Source: Boswellia sacra (taxonomy: Eukaryota > Streptophyta > Magnoliopsida > Sapindales > Burseraceae). From it: DNA of 64,000 nucleotides. Positions 60,459 through 64,000 of this stretch are shown here, piece by piece; the first letter of the stretch is position 1; the number at the start of each line of letters is the position of its first letter. The position numbers were made by a program, and so were the translations under genes. The stretch lies in assembly GCA_013180625.2 (NCBI GenBank), contig SNVD02014757.1:434001-498000 (forward strand), in the 5' to 3' direction. Under the pieces are notes generated by a model. That model was not told the DNA's origin and ran no database searches. It saw only the letters and a program-made list of their open reading frames with translations.

Positions 60459-62169
60459 TTGTCTCTACAATCAACATTCAAGGAGTAACTTTTTGGTACC
60501 CAAAAGTTCTTGGGTCCTTTGGGGTTAGTTATGGTACTTTTTGGAACCCATATTTGTTTCAAATTAGGATTTCTCTTAATATAGCAAGAATGCACTTTGT
60601 GTCCTTTTCTTCCACAATAAGTACATGAATGATTAGAATTATTCCTAGAAGATGCATGAGTAAAATAATTTTTAAAATACTTTTGATTTTTATGAGTTTT
60701 ATATCCTAAACCTCTTTTATCAAAAACACACCTTTGGTTTTGTAACATAGAATTCAAATTTTTTGTGCTTTTTGTAAAACTATCAACAATATTTCTTAAG
60801 TCATTATTTTCCTTTTTCAAACTAGCATTTTGTTTCTCCAATTTATCAAAATCCTTTTGTTTTAAAATGTCATTTTCAGTTTTTAATAAATGTATTTGAC
60901 TTTCCAAACTTTCAAAATCTTTTTGCTTTAAAATTTTATTTTCATTTTCTAAAGCTTCATTTATTTCTACCTCCTCTTCTAATTGAGATAACATGATTTT
61001 TGACTTCTTTTTTAAAGCATTAATTTTTGAATTTTGCTTATCAACTTGCACATGTAAATTTTGGAATGCTTCAAGTAATTCATCATATGAAAGTTTAGGA
61101 TCATAGTTTCGAATACTTACCTCATCTTTACTTAAAGCCATAAAGCACATGTTTGCCACTTCGCAATCTTCTTCTTCGGTGGAGCTAGCTTCACTATCAT
61201 CCCAATCTGTGGCTTTCATTGCTTTGGATTTCTTGTTTTGACTCTTGAAGTAAGGACAATCCATCTTTACATGTCCCGGTTTCTTGCACTCATAGCAATG
61301 ACTTGATCATTTTTCTTATCTTGCTTTGAGCTTTGCCCTTTGTACTCCCTTCTAGAATTCTTCTTGAATCCTTGTTTTCTTCTAATCATCCTTTTTAGCT
61401 TTCTTGTGATGAATGCAAGATCTTCATCATCTCCTTCATCGTCGGACTCATCATCTTCTTTTGTTAAAGATTTGAAAGCGATATTTTTCTTTTTCTTGAA
61501 ATCTTCTTCATTCTCCTTCAAGGTGATTTCATGAATCATGAGAAAACCCATAAGTTCTTCTAATGGTAGTTTGGTGAGGTCCTTTGCTTCTTGAATTGCC
61601 AGCACCTTTGGCTCCCAAGATTTTGGTAGACACCTAAGAATCTTTCTTACCATTTCAACATTAGAATAAGATTTACCCAGAGATTTCAAACCATTGACAA
61701 TATCCGTAAATCTAGTAAACATTTCAGAAATTGATTCATCCGATTTCATCTTAAAAAGCTTATAACTATGAACTAGCATACTAATCTTGGATTCTTTAAC
61801 TTGACTAGTTCCTTCATGAGTTACTTCAAGTGTGTGCCATATTTCTTGTGCCGTAGAACAAGTAGATATTCTATTAAACTCATTTCTATCTAGAGCACAA
61901 TACAACACATTTATAGCTTTAGCATTCAAACTCAATTTCTTTTTAGCATCTTCACTAAACTCTTTAGGTTCTTTAAGCATGCATTCCCCATTTTCAATTT
62001 TGGTAGGAACAAAAGGTCCTTCCAAAACAATAGACCACAAATCATAATCAAAAGATTTCAAGAAAATACTCATTCTAGTTTTCCAATAAGAGTAATTACT
62101 TCCATTAAAAAATGGAGGTCTAGAGATAGAAAGTCCCTCAACATATGAAGTTGAATTAAAAGTTGCCAT
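60455..62169 (-). pseudogene. Copia Gag of the inverted element, split by a frameshift
   Basis: Frame 61267-62169 starts MATFNSTSYVEGLSISRPPF and carries the copia gag region (WKTRMSIFLKSFDYDLW, CLPKSWEPKVLAIQEAKDL). Frame 60455-61264 continues after a one-base shift near 61300, which cuts through a CCHC knuckle (KKPGHVKMDCP is in the second frame). It then has an acidic stretch, a long leucine-, lysine- and glutamate-rich coiled coil (about residues 60-185) and a second knuckle, CTYCGRKGHKVHSC. Two knuckles flanking a coiled coil is the SIRE-type plan. Confidence 0.85.
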
Positions 62170-62226
62170 AGCTCAAAAATCGATTAAGATTTAAAAAAAA
62201 TTGAGCAACCTTGCTCTGATACCACT

Positions 62227-64000
62227 TGTTGACCCAGGTATGGCAACCCAAGAGGGGGGGTGAATTGGGTTTTTATTTATCAAAACGGATTTAGAAAACT
62301 TTTCCTGAAAATCAAAATTATTTAACTCTTTCTTTAAGAATAAAGGTGAAGAAGATGAAAATAGAATGCAATCAAGAGAATAGAAATGAAGAACAATCAC
62401 AAGTTCAAGTTAATGTAAAGAGATAGGGATCGAGAGAGTGCAAGCTCAATTTACGTGGTTTGGCAAACCTTGCCTACGTCCACGGGCTCCTAGCTCCACG
62501 AGCTAAGCTTTCCACTAAGTTGTAGAAATCTTTACAACTTACTTGATGAGCAACCTCACCAACACTTTTTCTTCCAACTCTTGATAACACCACACCAAGA
62601 GTTCTTCTTGATGAACAACCTCACCAAGGCAACTTCCTTCAACCCTTGATAACACCACACCAAGAGTTCTTCTTGATGAACAACCTCACCAAGGCAACTT
62701 TTCTCAACTCTTGATAACACCACACCAAGAGTTCTTCTTGATGAACATCCTCACCAAGGCAACTTTCTTCAACTCTTGATAACACCACACCAAGAGTTCT
62801 TCTTGATGAACAACTTCACCAAGGAAAGAGTTCTCTCAAGGATAACTTTTATCCTTTACAAGAAGATCTCACTCTTACCACAATACAAGAACAAAGAAAA
62901 TTCTTACAACAAAAGTACAACTCTCTTCAAAGAGTAGATAAAGAATATAAAAGCTCTCTAAACTTGATATTTCTCTTTTTTTTTTTGCTTGATAGATGCT
63001 TCTCTTTTCTTGTTGAATGCATGGGAGAATGGCTCCTTTTATAGGCAAATGAGATGAACTTAATCAAGTGAAGACACCATCTCCAAATTTTCTGCCCACT
63101 ATAAAAACCGTAATCTTGTCTGCCATTTTTGTCAATGTTCCGTTTGAAATTTGAAAATCTGCAAAACATAAAAGATCTGCACATTTGAATAAGCTTTCCA
63201 ACGCATCAAGAATCAAGTCATTTGGATATCTGTAACTCAAGATATGGCCAAAACACCATTCGGTGCTCATGTGACTTGATTTTTCTTTCTTGTGTCAGTC
63301 CATCAAATTGAATGATAATTCTGTCAGCCTTCCGTTTGAAATTTGAATTTCTTAAAAACATAAAAGATCTGCATATTTGAATAAGCTTTCCAAAACATTA
63401 AGAATCAAAGCATTTGGATATCTCTATCTTAAGATATGGCCAAAACACCATTCGGTGCTCATGTGAGTTGATTTTTCTTCTTTGTGTCAGTCCACCGAAT
63501 TGCATGTCAATTATGTCGGCCTTCCATTTGAAATTTGAATTTTTCAAAACATATGAAATGTTCTTCATTAAGTCATCTTTCCAATGCCGCAAGAATCAAG
63601 TCATTTTGATTTTTCTAGCTCAAGATATGTCCAAAGGAGTATTCGGTGCTCATGTCAGCTGCTTCCATTTGTCTTTCAACTTGCATGATGATTTGGACAA
63701 TCTTGCACTTGAAATTTGAATTTCATTAAAACATATGAAATGTTATAAATTGAGTAAGCTTTCCAAAGGCTCAAGAATCACATCATTTGGATATTTGTAG
63801 AGATATATATGACCAATTGATTGAACATTGCTCATGTGTCACATTCCTTGAGTCAATCCTTGTTCTTAAACTTTGGTGCCTTTAACATGTAGTCTTCTCC
63901 TTAGCTTCAACACTTCATTTTAATAAGCCTCTTCTTGATTTTAAAATTATTTCAATGATCTTACTCTTGCACATAAATAAACATGTTAGTAAATCTCAAT
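62227..64000 (-). repeat. 5' LTR of the inverted copia element (partial)
   Basis: At least 1774 bp are present and match 55342-57120 closely, including both internal repeat families. The window ends at AATCTCAAT, which corresponds to 57120 in the other copy. Confidence 0.92.

Larger units (their letters stand above)
55342..64000 (-). mobile_element. SIRE-like copia element inserted in inverse orientation; 5' LTR cut by the window end
   Basis: Direct LTRs at 55342-57172 and 62227 to beyond 64000 bound 5054 bp of interior. The minus strand has the primer-binding site TGGTATCAGAGC just inside the right LTR (about 62212-62224) and the polypurine tract AAAAAGGGGGAGAT just inside the left one. Gag and pol read right to left. 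The right LTR should end about 52 bp past the window, judging by the left copy. It is inserted in the pol region of another copia element. The target duplication cannot be checked, since its right copy is outside; the left flank is TTATT. Confidence 0.9.

Overview
This window is plant nuclear DNA, most likely from a eudicot. The evidence is intron-rich genes with AT-rich GT-AG introns, two clearly plant-type proteins (an ALWAYS EARLY/LIN-9 homologue and a plant SNF4 beta-gamma subunit with a CBM48 domain), and many plant LTR retrotransposons. I cannot name the species from sequence alone.

Layout. 1-2500: a short-unit minisatellite, then a duplicated LTR remnant with 66-bp repeats. 2500-19050: a complete ALWAYS EARLY gene (+ strand, 19 coding exons, about 1180 aa, SANT and DIRP domains) whose last intron carries a short non-autonomous LTR element (15975-18536, minus strand, TSD CATTT). 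20314-21774: a small unknown conserved gene (- strand, 5 coding exons, 165 aa, lysine-rich tail), convergent with ALY. 22107-28427: a Ty1/copia element (+ strand, TSD AAAAT) with an open gag and a pol broken by an 11-bp tandem duplication. 29074-35903: SNF4 (- strand, 13 coding exons, 490 aa), with a tRNA-type SINE in one intron. 37012-44227: a 7.2-kb non-autonomous Ty3/gypsy-type element (TSD AGTAT). Its interior is almost entirely GC-rich tandem repeats, including a long array of CCGCGG hairpins. 44233-50159: gene-free AT-rich DNA with two MITE-like elements, a TRIM-like remnant and a satellite array of about 164-bp units. 50160-64000: a decayed SIRE-like copia element (+) interrupted inside its pol region by a second, inverted copia element (-) whose 5' LTR runs off the window.

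Functional picture. The three host genes are unrelated in role. ALY belongs to the plant DREAM/MYB-type chromatin and cell-cycle machinery. SNF4 is the energy-sensing subunit of SnRK1. The small gene is of unknown function. About half of the window is transposon-derived, including the promoter-proximal flanks of the small gene and of SNF4. I see no undescribed defence or metabolic system. The most unusual structures are the hairpin minisatellite inside the gypsy-type element, its duplicated polypurine-tract/LTR segment, and a MITE with a nearby paralogous empty site.
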